Assembly: GCA_015056765.1 (NCBI GenBank)
Contig: SVFQ01000005.1
Coordinates: 62,001-126,000 of the forward strand
Direction: 5' to 3'
Source: Lachnospiraceae bacterium
GTDB lineage: Bacteria > Bacillota > Clostridia > Lachnospirales > Lachnospiraceae
DNA: 64,000 bases
The translations under genes were made by a program, and so were the position numbers. How positions within the stretch are numbered: position 1 is the stretch's first letter; the number at the start of each line of letters is the position of its first letter. Under the pieces are notes generated by a model. That model ran no database searches. It was not told where the DNA came from and saw only the letters and a program-made list of their open reading frames with translations. This document shows, piece by piece, positions 25,775 to 33,812 of this stretch.

Positions 25775-27085
25775 ATGGAGAATCAAGTTCGAATATCGGT
25801 TATCATGCCGTCGCTAAATGTAAATGAATATATCGATGCGTGCATGGCTAGCGTGCGGAATCAGACGTTGTGTGATATCGAGATTCTGTGTATCGACGCT
25901 GGTTCTACAGACGGAACCGTTGAGAAATTAGCGGAGTATGCTCAAAAAGATGCTCGTATCAAGCTGCTTCATAGTGATATCCGTAGCTATGGTCACCAGG
26001 TTAATATGGGGCTGGGTTCTGCGGTTGGTGAGTACATAGCGATTGTCGAAACGGATGATTATGTTTCGACGAATATGCTGGAGAGACTTTATGATGTGGC
26101 GAAACGTGGCACCATAGATTATGTAAAAGGTAACTTCGCATCTTATGTGGATTACTATGGACATAGACGTTTTTATCCGGACATTCTCATCGAAGATGTG
26201 GACGTGAATTATGAAAAGGTATTTTGCCCACGAGATAGAGTGAGACTTCCTGTCAGGGACTATAGTATTTGGCGTGGTATCTACCGGACTGAGTTCCTGC
26301 GAGAAAATCGCATCTACTGTAGTGAGACACCGGGAGCTTCTTATCAGGATATTGGATTTGTACTTCAGGTTTATGATAAAGCGAAGCAATGTGCCTATGT
26401 AGAAGATATCGTCTATTATTATCAGTGTGATCGTGAGGGAGCCTCTTCTTGTAAGAATGAGGTGCTATGTTTCGTACAGGAGGAATTCAGACGTTTATTT
26501 GGTCAGAAGCTAATAGAGCAGAATAAAGCAATCTATATGCGATTGGTGAATTGCTTATTGCCAGAGCTAAATAAGCTACTTCCGAAGTTGCAATTTAAAT
26601 TAGATGAAGAATTCGTTTTAAAACCGTATCGATGGATTGGAGACCAGATTCGCCAGGCTATGGATTGTGGTGTCATAGACGAAGATGATTTCGACGCTGA
26701 GATGTGGGGCAATTTACAACTTGCACTTGAAGATATCGAGAAGTATGCAGAGTGTCAGTCGGAAAAGTATCACGAGATGATGCTCGAGAAGCAGGAACGT
26801 TTAGCTCCATTTTGCGGAAAAACGCTTATTATCTTTGGCTCCGGAGTATATGGCAGACGCCATCTAATAGAACTCGAGGAATTAGGTGCACACATCTATT
26901 GTGTATGTGATAATTCCCTGACAAAGGTTGGCACGATATTAGAAGGATATGAAGTGATATCCCCAGAACAAGCTCATAAGGAATATCCAGAAGCAGTTTT
27001 TGTAATCCCAGACAGACCATATAAAACGGAAATGATGAATCAATTGAAAGCAATTGGCGCAGAGTATGTGGTGATGACGGTCTAA
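25775..27085 (+). CDS. GT2 glycosyltransferase with C-terminal Rossmann module
   Basis: This protein has 436 residues. Residues 1-230 are a GT2 domain: RISVIMPSLNVNEYIDACM, ILCIDAGSTDGT, GHQVNMGLGSAVGEYIAIV and ETDDYVSTNM, where ETDD takes the place of the usual DSDD. Residues 345-436 carry the shared Rossmann-like module (KTLIIFGSGVYGRRHLIEL, then HIYCVCDNSLTKVGTILEGY and EVISPEQ). It lies 11 bases after the GT4 gene and is the last gene of the long run starting at 10.6 kb. Donor and acceptor are unknown. Confidence 0.85.
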   Translation: MENQVRISVIMPSLNVNEYIDACMASVRNQTLCDIEILCIDAGSTDGTVEKLAEYAQKDARIKLLHSDIRSYGHQVNMGLGSAVGEYIAIVETDDYVSTNMLERLYDVAKRGTIDYVKGNFASYVDYYGHRRFYPDILIEDVDVNYEKVFCPRDRVRLPVRDYSIWRGIYRTEFLRENRIYCSETPGASYQDIGFVLQVYDKAKQCAYVEDIVYYYQCDREGASSCKNEVLCFVQEEFRRLFGQKLIEQNKAIYMRLVNCLLPELNKLLPKLQFKLDEEFVLKPYRWIGDQIRQAMDCGVIDEDDFDAEMWGNLQLALEDIEKYAECQSEKYHEMMLEKQERLAPFCGKTLIIFGSGVYGRRHLIELEELGAHIYCVCDNSLTKVGTILEGYEVISPEQAHKEYPEAVFVIPDRPYKTEMMNQLKAIGAEYVVMTV

Positions 27086-27246
27086 GCAGACTGGCACGAA
27101 GAAAAACACTATACTCTTTGAAGCGGGTTTTATCGTGAATTTCTATTGTTGGTAAAAGTGAATCCGGATGAAATAGCAAAACGGATTTGGGAAGAGATGG
27201 CAAAGCCTTAAGGCGTATAAGTGGATTTTATAATCAATAGGTGATA

Positions 27247-27289
27247 TAATATGACTAATCCGGAATTAGATTCCTGATTAGTCATATTA
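27247..27289. repeat. Long near-perfect inverted repeat upstream of ATPase gene
   Basis: A 14-bp arm TAATATGACTAATC (27247-27260) pairs perfectly with 27276-27289. After one C/T mismatch the pairing continues for 5 bp (GGAAT/ATTCC) to a 3-base TAG loop. There is no long T run, so it is a hairpin or operator rather than a clear terminator. It ends 18 bases before ATG 27307. Confidence 0.85.
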
Positions 27290-27306
27290 TTATAAGGATC
27301 TATATT

Positions 27307-28566
27307 ATGAAATATATAAAAAGAGCGATTGAGGACGTAGTGGAGCATTCTGCTGATACGTTCAAGTGCGTATTGGTTACAGGTGCAAGGCAAACTGGAA
27401 AATCAACATTGATAAAGCATCTTTATAAGGATGTAAAGCAGGTTTCATTTGATGATCCGTTTGCAGAGGAACAAGCAAAGAACAACCCTGAGATGTTTAT
27501 GTCTTTAAATACTCCCCCAGTATTCTTTGACGAGGTACAGTATGTTCCGTCCTTATTTAGGTATATAAAACAAGAAAGCGATAAAAGCAACTTAAAGGGA
27601 TTGTACTATCTCTCTGGTTCGCAACCATTTAAACTCATGGAACTGGTATCGGATTCTTTGGCTGGACGTGCGGCAGTTATTGAACTAGCGCCACTTTCGC
27701 TTAGAGAAATCCTTAAAAGTAGTTTTGAGGATCCGTTTATTCCTACTATGGGTTATGTGCAGAAAAGGAATAAAACCGCGGTAAATCCAAGCAATATTTG
27801 GAGTATTATTCATCGGGGCGGTTATCCTGAAATGCAGAATCCGGACATGGATTGGTCCATGTTCTATGCTAGTTATGTAAAGACCTATTTGGAACGTGAT
27901 GTTAGAGAATTGGCGGCAGTGCAAGACCTAGACGCATTTCGTAGATTTATGATAGCGTGTGCTGCAAGAACGGGTCAAATGCTTAATTATGCCAATATTG
28001 CAGAAGAAGTTGGCAAAGATGCAAATACGATAAAGAACTGGATTTCTATTTTAGAAGCATCGGGAGTTATATATATACTCGAGCCATATGCCAATAGTGC
28101 TTTGAAGCGCGCTATTAAAACCCCAAAACTTTATTTCAGAGATACTGGTTTGGCGGCATATCTTACTAGATGGCTTACGCCTGAGACCCTTGCAACTGGG
28201 GCAATGAGTGGAGAATTCTTTGAGACATTTGTGATTTCGGAAATCTTAAAGAGCTATTCAAATAAGGGACTTGATTATCGTTATTTTGTATCCTATTACA
28301 GGGGAAAAGATAAGAAAAAAGTCAAAAAAAATGGTGAAGAAATTTTTGAAGAAGCTGAGATTGACTTTATCATAGAGCAAAATGGCGTCCTTTATCCCAT
28401 TGAGATTAAGCAGAGTAGTAATGTATCTGCAGATATGACGTCAGCTTTTCAGATATTGGATAAAATACCCGAAAAGAAAAGAGGGACCGGTGCGGTTGTG
28501 TGCATGTGTTCTATGCCTGGAGCACTGAGAGAAAACGTTTTACAGATTCCTTATTGGTATATTTAG
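27307..28566 (+). CDS. AAA_14/DUF4143 stand-alone ATPase
   Basis: This 419-residue protein is typical of the AAA_14 plus DUF4143 family. Walker A is TGARQTGKSTLIKHL near residue 30, Walker B VFFDEVQYVP near residue 80, then LSGSQPFKLM, ELAPLSLREI, a winged-helix-like middle (YANIAEEVGKDANTIKNWI) and a C-terminal PD-(D/E)XK-like region (EAEIDFIIEQNGVLYPIEIK). These ATPases are abundant, often transferred genes of unknown role. AAGGA precedes the start. Its stop codon (28564-28566) lies inside a sequence repeated at 36914, evidence that this gene's end was once followed by another ATPase gene. Confidence 0.85.
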   Translation: MKYIKRAIEDVVEHSADTFKCVLVTGARQTGKSTLIKHLYKDVKQVSFDDPFAEEQAKNNPEMFMSLNTPPVFFDEVQYVPSLFRYIKQESDKSNLKGLYYLSGSQPFKLMELVSDSLAGRAAVIELAPLSLREILKSSFEDPFIPTMGYVQKRNKTAVNPSNIWSIIHRGGYPEMQNPDMDWSMFYASYVKTYLERDVRELAAVQDLDAFRRFMIACAARTGQMLNYANIAEEVGKDANTIKNWISILEASGVIYILEPYANSALKRAIKTPKLYFRDTGLAAYLTRWLTPETLATGAMSGEFFETFVISEILKSYSNKGLDYRYFVSYYRGKDKKKVKKNGEEIFEEAEIDFIIEQNGVLYPIEIKQSSNVSADMTSAFQILDKIPEKKRGTGAVVCMCSMPGALRENVLQIPYWYI

Positions 28567-28646
28567 CGGAGTATGAAATGATTATTTGTACCAGAAGGAT
28601 AGTAGAACTATGAGGCAAATGTATAGAATTGAGACCTATGGCCTTC
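28561..28646. repeat. Deletion scar: repeat copy A of the ATPase/methyltransferase junction
   Basis: Bases 28561-28586 are identical to 36914-36939, which includes the first 9 bases of the DUF234 ATPase gene. Bases 28585-28646 match 38341-38402 at 60 of 62 positions, which covers the last 18 bases of that ATPase gene and the start of a methyltransferase gene. The two matches overlap by the dinucleotide TT. Here the ATPase body is absent. Confidence 0.85.
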
Positions 28647-29581
28647 GCTATGCAGACTTTGCGCGCCAGCGTGAGTTGTTTGCTTTGCGTGATAACGGAG
28701 ATATAGAGATAATCGGTGAACTGGGGTATGACCCGGTGGATGAAGAAATCTTTTATTGTAGAAAGTCTATGCAGGAGGGGGTGAATCTCCCTTACGATAA
28801 AATCCTGGTTTGTGGAGACTCCTTGAGGCCTGTTACTGATTCTTTTCCTGCGAATGCGTGGAATAAAACAGAGCTTCTGGATGACTTTGTAAAGCCCTAT
28901 CATGTGGAAACAGAGCGGCAGCAGGTTACAATTCTGCGAGAATTAGTGGAAGCATCTGATGAGGAAATCAGCAATCGCGATTGGCTTAGCAGTAGACTGT
29001 ATCGGTATGGCTTTTTTCCGTTTTTTAAGTTGGCTAAAAATCCTCAGGCAGGAGTTCACTTCAGCACCTCGGGAATCCTGCAGGTGCCGGACGAGTTTGT
29101 GGACTTCTGTTTAGCATTGAGTAAGGTGAAATGTGAAAAAGCTATTGAGATAGGAGTGGCCAGGGGCGGAAGCTCGTATGTGATGGCGGCGCTCCTATAT
29201 CGTAATAATCCCAATATGACGTATAAGATGGTGGATATCGTAGACAATCTGGTACATTTTGAGGAGACTCGTGGGATTATTCCATCCCTTGAGAAATGCA
29301 TTCCTCATACTTCAGAGGATTTTAAGGGGCAGCAGTATGACTTTTGCTTTATCGACGCAGATCACTCTTATGAGGGCGTGATGGCGGATTGGCAAAACGT
29401 TGGCCGTTATGCGAAGATGTGCGTGTTCCATGATATCTATGCCCATGAGTACGATGCTGAGAATGGCGGCACAGTTCGTGGTTGGCAGGAAATCAAAGCA
29501 GAAATGAGTGGCAGTACGATTCGCGAATATACTAAATACCCAGACAAGTGGATGGGAATTGGAGTAGTGGAGCATGACTGA
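28610..29581 (+). CDS. Class I SAM methyltransferase (Methyltransf_24-like)
   Basis: This protein has about 323 residues. The first 150 have no recognised domain and include DKILVCGDSLRPVTDSFP. Residues 160-323 form a SAM-dependent methyltransferase: EKAIEIGVARGGSSYVMAAL is the SAM loop, YKMVDIVDN follows, and YDFCFIDADHSYEGVMADW is typical of the cephalosporin-hydroxylase/Methyltransf_24 group, with CVFHDIYAHEYD after it. ATG 28610 has GAAGGA upstream, a sequence inherited from the lost ATPase gene. The start of this gene is duplicated as a fragment at 38366. It overlaps the next gene by 8 bases. It probably methylates a glycan. Confidence 0.75.
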   Translation: MRQMYRIETYGLRYADFARQRELFALRDNGDIEIIGELGYDPVDEEIFYCRKSMQEGVNLPYDKILVCGDSLRPVTDSFPANAWNKTELLDDFVKPYHVETERQQVTILRELVEASDEEISNRDWLSSRLYRYGFFPFFKLAKNPQAGVHFSTSGILQVPDEFVDFCLALSKVKCEKAIEIGVARGGSSYVMAALLYRNNPNMTYKMVDIVDNLVHFEETRGIIPSLEKCIPHTSEDFKGQQYDFCFIDADHSYEGVMADWQNVGRYAKMCVFHDIYAHEYDAENGGTVRGWQEIKAEMSGSTIREYTKYPDKWMGIGVVEHD

Positions 29582-31859
29582 TATGGCGAAGACCATAATT
29601 GAAGATTTGCCTACGGCGTTATACCGTTGGTATCCGTTTAGAGCAGGGGCGAGACTGCTCTATTTGGGATGCGATAGTGCCATCACAAGGATGCTTCGCG
29701 GGTGGAAAAACTTGGATGTGACGGTAGAAACAATCGCAGATAATGTTTCTCTGACCGATATGGATGCCGAGAAGTACAGCTATATTGTTATGGAGGCTTC
29801 GGTTTTGGAGAAATCAAAGAATCCAACGGAGCTTTTGTGTGGAGCAAAATCTCTACTCGCAGACGATGGCGTACTTCTTTTCTCCATGCATAATCGTTTG
29901 GGAATTCGTTATTTCTCTGGAGATATCGATCCTTATACGCAGAAGAGTTTGGATGGCGTAGAGGATTACTGGCGTGTGAATCCTGAGATGCAGGTAGGGC
30001 TTACCGGTAGATGTTATGATGCGCACACGGTAGAGATGGCATTGAAGGAAGCCGGTTTGCAGAAGGCAAATCGATTCTCTGTCTATCCCGGATTAGAGAA
30101 TCCGGCGATGTTATATGAAGAAAATTATCTTCCTAAGGAGAAAGTAAGCAGTCGAATCTTTTCCCAATATCAGCACCCGCAGAATGTCTATTTGGAAGAA
30201 CAGTTCCTATATGATTCCTTAGTGGAGAATGGACTATTCCATCAGATGGCCAACGCGTATCTGTATGAGTGCACGAAGGGACAGGCAAGTGATGTGCTTC
30301 AGGTTACAAATTCCCTGGACCGTGGTCCTGAGAACAGCCTCATCACCGTTATCCATGCTGATAAGACGGTTAGCAAAGAACCTGCTTACGAAGCAGGTGC
30401 AAATAGAATTCAGCAGTTAGCTAAGAATATGGAATACCTGAAAAAGCGTGGTATTCCAACTATCGATGGTCATATGGTAGATGGCCGCTATGTGATGCCT
30501 TATATAGACGCACCCACAGGTGAACAGTATCTGAAGGAATTACTGGTAAGCGATGTGGATGCATATCTGAAGGAATTGGATCGATTCCGTGAGTGTATCT
30601 CGAAATCTGCAGAAAGCCATGATGGGGTTTTAGAGAGAGCCTTCATCGACATGGTGCCACTCAATACCTTTTATTTGGATGGTCAGTACGTCTTCTTTGA
30701 TCAGGAGATGTGTATGGAAGACCTGCCGGTGGATTATATCATGCACCGTGTGATTCAGATTGCACATAACAGCAGACCGGAACACGAAAGCATCATCCGT
30801 AAGGCTGAGCTTTTCAGACGCTATGGTATGCCGGATGGCGAGACTGGTGACGAGGACGAGAGAAATCGTTACTTCAAGTTAGATGAAGAAATCATGGGCG
30901 ATCTCAGAAATGAGAAGGTCCTGGGCGAATATTACAAGTCTGTGAGACGGGATTGGAATGTGGTGCAGCGAAACCGCGATAGGATGTCTCATTTGGCAGC
31001 AGACTATAAGGAGAATTTGGAAAAGGCTTTGGCTGAAGCTAAGAGCAAGAAGCTAATTCTCTTTGGCTCCGGTAAGTTTGCACGGACATTTCTGACCAGA
31101 TACGGAGCAACGATTCCGGTCCATATGGTATTGGATAATAATGAAAGTAGATGGAACCAGTTGCTGTATCCGGAAGGATATGAGGATGGAGAAAGCGAGT
31201 TTGCATCAGATGCACATAAGCAGGAAAAGGGCGTCAAAATCGTAAGCCCTGCTTATCTGCAGAAACTGACACCGGGTGAATACGATATCGTCATCTGTAT
31301 CAAGAACTACGAGGCGGTGGCGAGACAGTTAGATGATTTAGGTATCTATGAGTATTCGGTGTATAACCCGGATGTGCCATATCGATTTGAGGTAATCGAT
31401 GGGGATGCGCCTTGCAAGCAAGACACGGGTAAGCCATATCACATCGGTTATACGGCAGGTGCGTTTGACCTATTCCATATCGGTCATGTGAATCTCCTGC
31501 GTCGTGCGAAAGAGAAATGCGACTATCTCATCGTAGGCGTCATGACAGACGAGGCTATCACAGATTATAAGAAAAAGGCACCTTTTGTACCCTTCAAAGA
31601 ACGAGTGGCGATGTTGGAAGCCTGCAAGTATGTGGACAAAGTGGTAGAAATCCCATACCGTCGTGGAAACACGGACGAAGCTTGGAGCCTATACCATTTC
31701 GATGTGCAGTTCTGCGGTACGGACTATGTGGGCGTGGACTTCCGCATGCAAGAGAAGGAGTTCCTGGAAAAGCATGGCGCGACCTTGGAGATGTTCCCGT
31801 ATACGGAGAGCACTTCCTCCAGTAAGTTGCAGGAACTCATAAAACGTAATTTGCTATAA
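29574..31859 (+). CDS. Four-part protein: SAM-like domain, kinase-like domain, Rossmann module, TagD-like cytidylyltransferase
   Basis: This protein has 761 residues. Residues 15-190 resemble a SAM methyltransferase (ARLLYLGCDSAITRML, LLADDGVLLFSMHNRLG). Residues 235-430 resemble an aminoglycoside/choline-kinase-like fold (LITVIHADKTVSKEPAY, DMVPLNTFYLDGQYVFFDQE). Residues 490-620 are the shared Rossmann-like module (KKLILFGSGKFARTFLTRYG, VHMVLDNNESRW). Residues 625-761 are a TagD-like cytidylyltransferase: GYTAGAFDLFHIGHVNLLRR carries HxGH, FCGTDYVG follows, and YTESTSSSKLQEL is the CTP-loop equivalent. A kinase plus a cytidylyltransferase in one chain suggests phosphorylation and CDP activation of one alcohol. 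The first two domain calls are weaker than the last two. Confidence 0.75.
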   Translation: MTDMAKTIIEDLPTALYRWYPFRAGARLLYLGCDSAITRMLRGWKNLDVTVETIADNVSLTDMDAEKYSYIVMEASVLEKSKNPTELLCGAKSLLADDGVLLFSMHNRLGIRYFSGDIDPYTQKSLDGVEDYWRVNPEMQVGLTGRCYDAHTVEMALKEAGLQKANRFSVYPGLENPAMLYEENYLPKEKVSSRIFSQYQHPQNVYLEEQFLYDSLVENGLFHQMANAYLYECTKGQASDVLQVTNSLDRGPENSLITVIHADKTVSKEPAYEAGANRIQQLAKNMEYLKKRGIPTIDGHMVDGRYVMPYIDAPTGEQYLKELLVSDVDAYLKELDRFRECISKSAESHDGVLERAFIDMVPLNTFYLDGQYVFFDQEMCMEDLPVDYIMHRVIQIAHNSRPEHESIIRKAELFRRYGMPDGETGDEDERNRYFKLDEEIMGDLRNEKVLGEYYKSVRRDWNVVQRNRDRMSHLAADYKENLEKALAEAKSKKLILFGSGKFARTFLTRYGATIPVHMVLDNNESRWNQLLYPEGYEDGESEFASDAHKQEKGVKIVSPAYLQKLTPGEYDIVICIKNYEAVARQLDDLGIYEYSVYNPDVPYRFEVIDGDAPCKQDTGKPYHIGYTAGAFDLFHIGHVNLLRRAKEKCDYLIVGVMTDEAITDYKKKAPFVPFKERVAMLEACKYVDKVVEIPYRRGNTDEAWSLYHFDVQFCGTDYVGVDFRMQEKEFLEKHGATLEMFPYTESTSSSKLQELIKRNLL

Positions 31860-31911
31860 AAGATAACAAATAAGAAATTCCTATATGCTGATTCTGGCAG
31901 CGGGAGAGACA

Positions 31912-32760
31912 ATGAAACTATATTTTCTAGACGGATGTTTTAAAGATGAAAAACTAGAACCGGTATCACTGCCAAAGACATTGCACCACTATTGCGACTA
32001 TACCCTTTTCTCAAATACGATTTCTTATCGAGAGGAACTGGGAGTGCTAATGCGCGGCGAGTACACGGAGCCGCAGGACCTGATTGAAAAGGTGGATGCT
32101 TGTAATGCAGTGGCTGGCAAAGAAGAGTTCGGTGTATTCCTGGATATGGGGGTATGTTATTTGGCTGGCCAAGATGTGTATGAGGTCATCGAAGCCTTAG
32201 GCACTCGTATCAAGGTTCTGATTGTCAGAGAGAATAACGGTGTGCAAAGCAGACCCTTTATGCCTTTTACCGGACCACATTTGGATTACGAAAGATTGAT
32301 TCGACTTCTTCGTAGAATCGGTTTTGATGACGTGCTGGTGTTGGATATTTCTATGATTCGCGGGTATGACTGGTTGCAGATGCGCAAGCTCCTGGAGCAC
32401 ACCGTCGTAAAAATGGGACAGTACATTGCTTGGCAGATTCAGATAGAGCCTACCTTGGCTAAGTACTCGAAGCGTGTTCTTTTTGGCGCAGGCCAGATGT
32501 GCAAGAATTATATGGACTATTATGGACAGAAGTATCCGGTGCTTTTTACCTGCGATAATAATCAGAATAGATGGGGGCAGACCTTTGAGGGATTAGAGAT
32601 TCGGAGCCCTGAGGCTTTGAAGGATTTGCCGGAGGACTGTGCCATTTTCCTTTGCAATATGTACTATGATGAAATCGAGCAGCAATTACGGGATATGGGT
32701 ATTCGCAATCCTATCGAGAAATTCAGCGATGAGATATTGCCGGAAGAACCTTTGACGTGA
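31912..32760 (+). CDS. Partial TIM-barrel (isomerase-like) region fused to a Rossmann module
   Basis: This protein has about 282 residues. Residues 60-165 (KVLIVRENNGVQSRPFMPF, then DYERLIRLLRRIGFDDVLVL) resemble the C-terminal half of xylose-isomerase-like sugar phosphate isomerases/epimerases, where HxHDNDG and a final strand ending in E are expected. Here the metal-binding residues are missing or changed. Residues 186-282 are the shared Rossmann-like module (KRVLFGAGQMCKNYMDYYG, TCDNNQNRWG, LEIRSPEAL). ATG 31912 is preferred for GGGAGAG 4-10 bases upstream. The enzyme half may be inactive, and the function is unknown. The next gene is a complete barrel of the same family. Confidence 0.6.
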   Translation: MKLYFLDGCFKDEKLEPVSLPKTLHHYCDYTLFSNTISYREELGVLMRGEYTEPQDLIEKVDACNAVAGKEEFGVFLDMGVCYLAGQDVYEVIEALGTRIKVLIVRENNGVQSRPFMPFTGPHLDYERLIRLLRRIGFDDVLVLDISMIRGYDWLQMRKLLEHTVVKMGQYIAWQIQIEPTLAKYSKRVLFGAGQMCKNYMDYYGQKYPVLFTCDNNQNRWGQTFEGLEIRSPEALKDLPEDCAIFLCNMYYDEIEQQLRDMGIRNPIEKFSDEILPEEPLT

Positions 32761-32830
32761 GAATGTAATACAAGGGAAGAATAGCTTGAAGAAAACGCGA
32801 TTGTGCTAATTGGGGATAAGTAGGAGAAAA

Positions 32831-33778
32831 ATGCTGGAGTTAGGTGTACAAACACAAAACATCATAGAGGATGAGAATCCGTTAGTGGGGTTCCGTAAAT
32901 TACGTGAGGCCGGCTTTACGTGCTGCGATTTCAGTTTGAATGGATATTGGAAAAATCGGAAGATTTACGAAGGCGATTGGAATCCGTTCTTTGAGCAGAC
33001 TGTCGGTGAATTAGAGGCGTTCTTTGCACCACAGAAAGAGGCTGCAGCACTTGCTGGTGTACGATTTCATCAGATGCATATGCCTTATCCAATCTTAGTA
33101 CCGGATGGAAAGGCCAGACTGAACACCTATCTGTGGAATCAGGTGGCACCGAAAAGTATGGTCATTGGGCGATTCCTTGGCTGCAAATATATTGTTGTGC
33201 ATGGGTTCAGGCTAAAGGACAAATTGGGCAGTGAAAAGGCTGAGTGGGAGAAGACAGAAGAGTTTCTGGATTTTCTGGCGCCGATTGCAAAAGAGTACGG
33301 TATGACAATCTGCCTTGAAAATCTATATGGAGGCAACGAGTATCGCAAGTTGGAGGGACCGTGCTGTAATGCAAAACTGGCTGCAGAACGGATTGACATG
33401 TTGAATGAGAAACATGGGGCAGAACTATTCGGTTTTTGCTTTGATACCGGCCATGCGAAACTGGTGAATCTGGATATTGAAAGCTTTGTCACCACCCTTG
33501 GCAGCAGGCTGAAGGTGCTACATATTCACGACAATGACGGAATCGGCGATTTACATCAGATGCCATTCTGCTTTACCAAGACCAGAGAGAATAAGCCGTC
33601 CATGGATTGGGAGGGATTCTATCGAGGACTAGCTGAGATAAACTTTGATGGTGTTTTAAGTTTTGAGACAGCACCGGTGCTGAAGTCTTTCCCGCCGGAG
33701 TTGAAAGACGATGCGTTGCAGATGATTGCTAAGATTGGAAAGTATATGGCGGAGCAGGTTGAAGGCCTTCGCATATAA
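32831..33778 (+). CDS. Sugar phosphate isomerase/epimerase (xylose isomerase-like TIM barrel)
   Basis: This protein has about 315 residues. It shows AP-endonuclease-2/xylose-isomerase-like barrel patterns: FHQMHMPYPI, CKYIVVHGFRLKD, MTICLENLYGG (metal-binding Glu), FGFCFDTGHAKL, LHIHDNDGIGDLHQMPF (metal-binding His and Asp) and FDGVLSFETAP. The family includes epimerases, isomerases and dehydratases of sugars and cyclitols. ATG 32831 is chosen because AGGAG lies 6 bases upstream; a TTG at 32810 is also in frame. It is the last gene of the glycan island before the convergent flagellin. The substrate is unknown. Confidence 0.85.
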   Translation: MLELGVQTQNIIEDENPLVGFRKLREAGFTCCDFSLNGYWKNRKIYEGDWNPFFEQTVGELEAFFAPQKEAAALAGVRFHQMHMPYPILVPDGKARLNTYLWNQVAPKSMVIGRFLGCKYIVVHGFRLKDKLGSEKAEWEKTEEFLDFLAPIAKEYGMTICLENLYGGNEYRKLEGPCCNAKLAAERIDMLNEKHGAELFGFCFDTGHAKLVNLDIESFVTTLGSRLKVLHIHDNDGIGDLHQMPFCFTKTRENKPSMDWEGFYRGLAEINFDGVLSFETAPVLKSFPPELKDDALQMIAKIGKYMAEQVEGLRI

Positions 33779-33803
33779 AAACGGGGCAAAGTGCCCCGTT
33801 TTT
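33777..33803. terminator. Bidirectional intrinsic terminator
   Basis: An ACGGGGCA/TGCCCCGT stem with an AAG loop is flanked by A and T runs. It serves the isomerase gene on the plus strand and the flagellin gene on the minus strand. Confidence 0.9.
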
Positions 33804-33812
33804 AAATTTGAA

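Noticed and set aside
27095-27210. Short coding-like stretch reading LLVKVNPDEIAKRIWEEMAK then a stop
   Set aside because: Only about 28 codons after a stop, no start or ribosome binding site. It may be a remnant of an old gene but cannot be supported.
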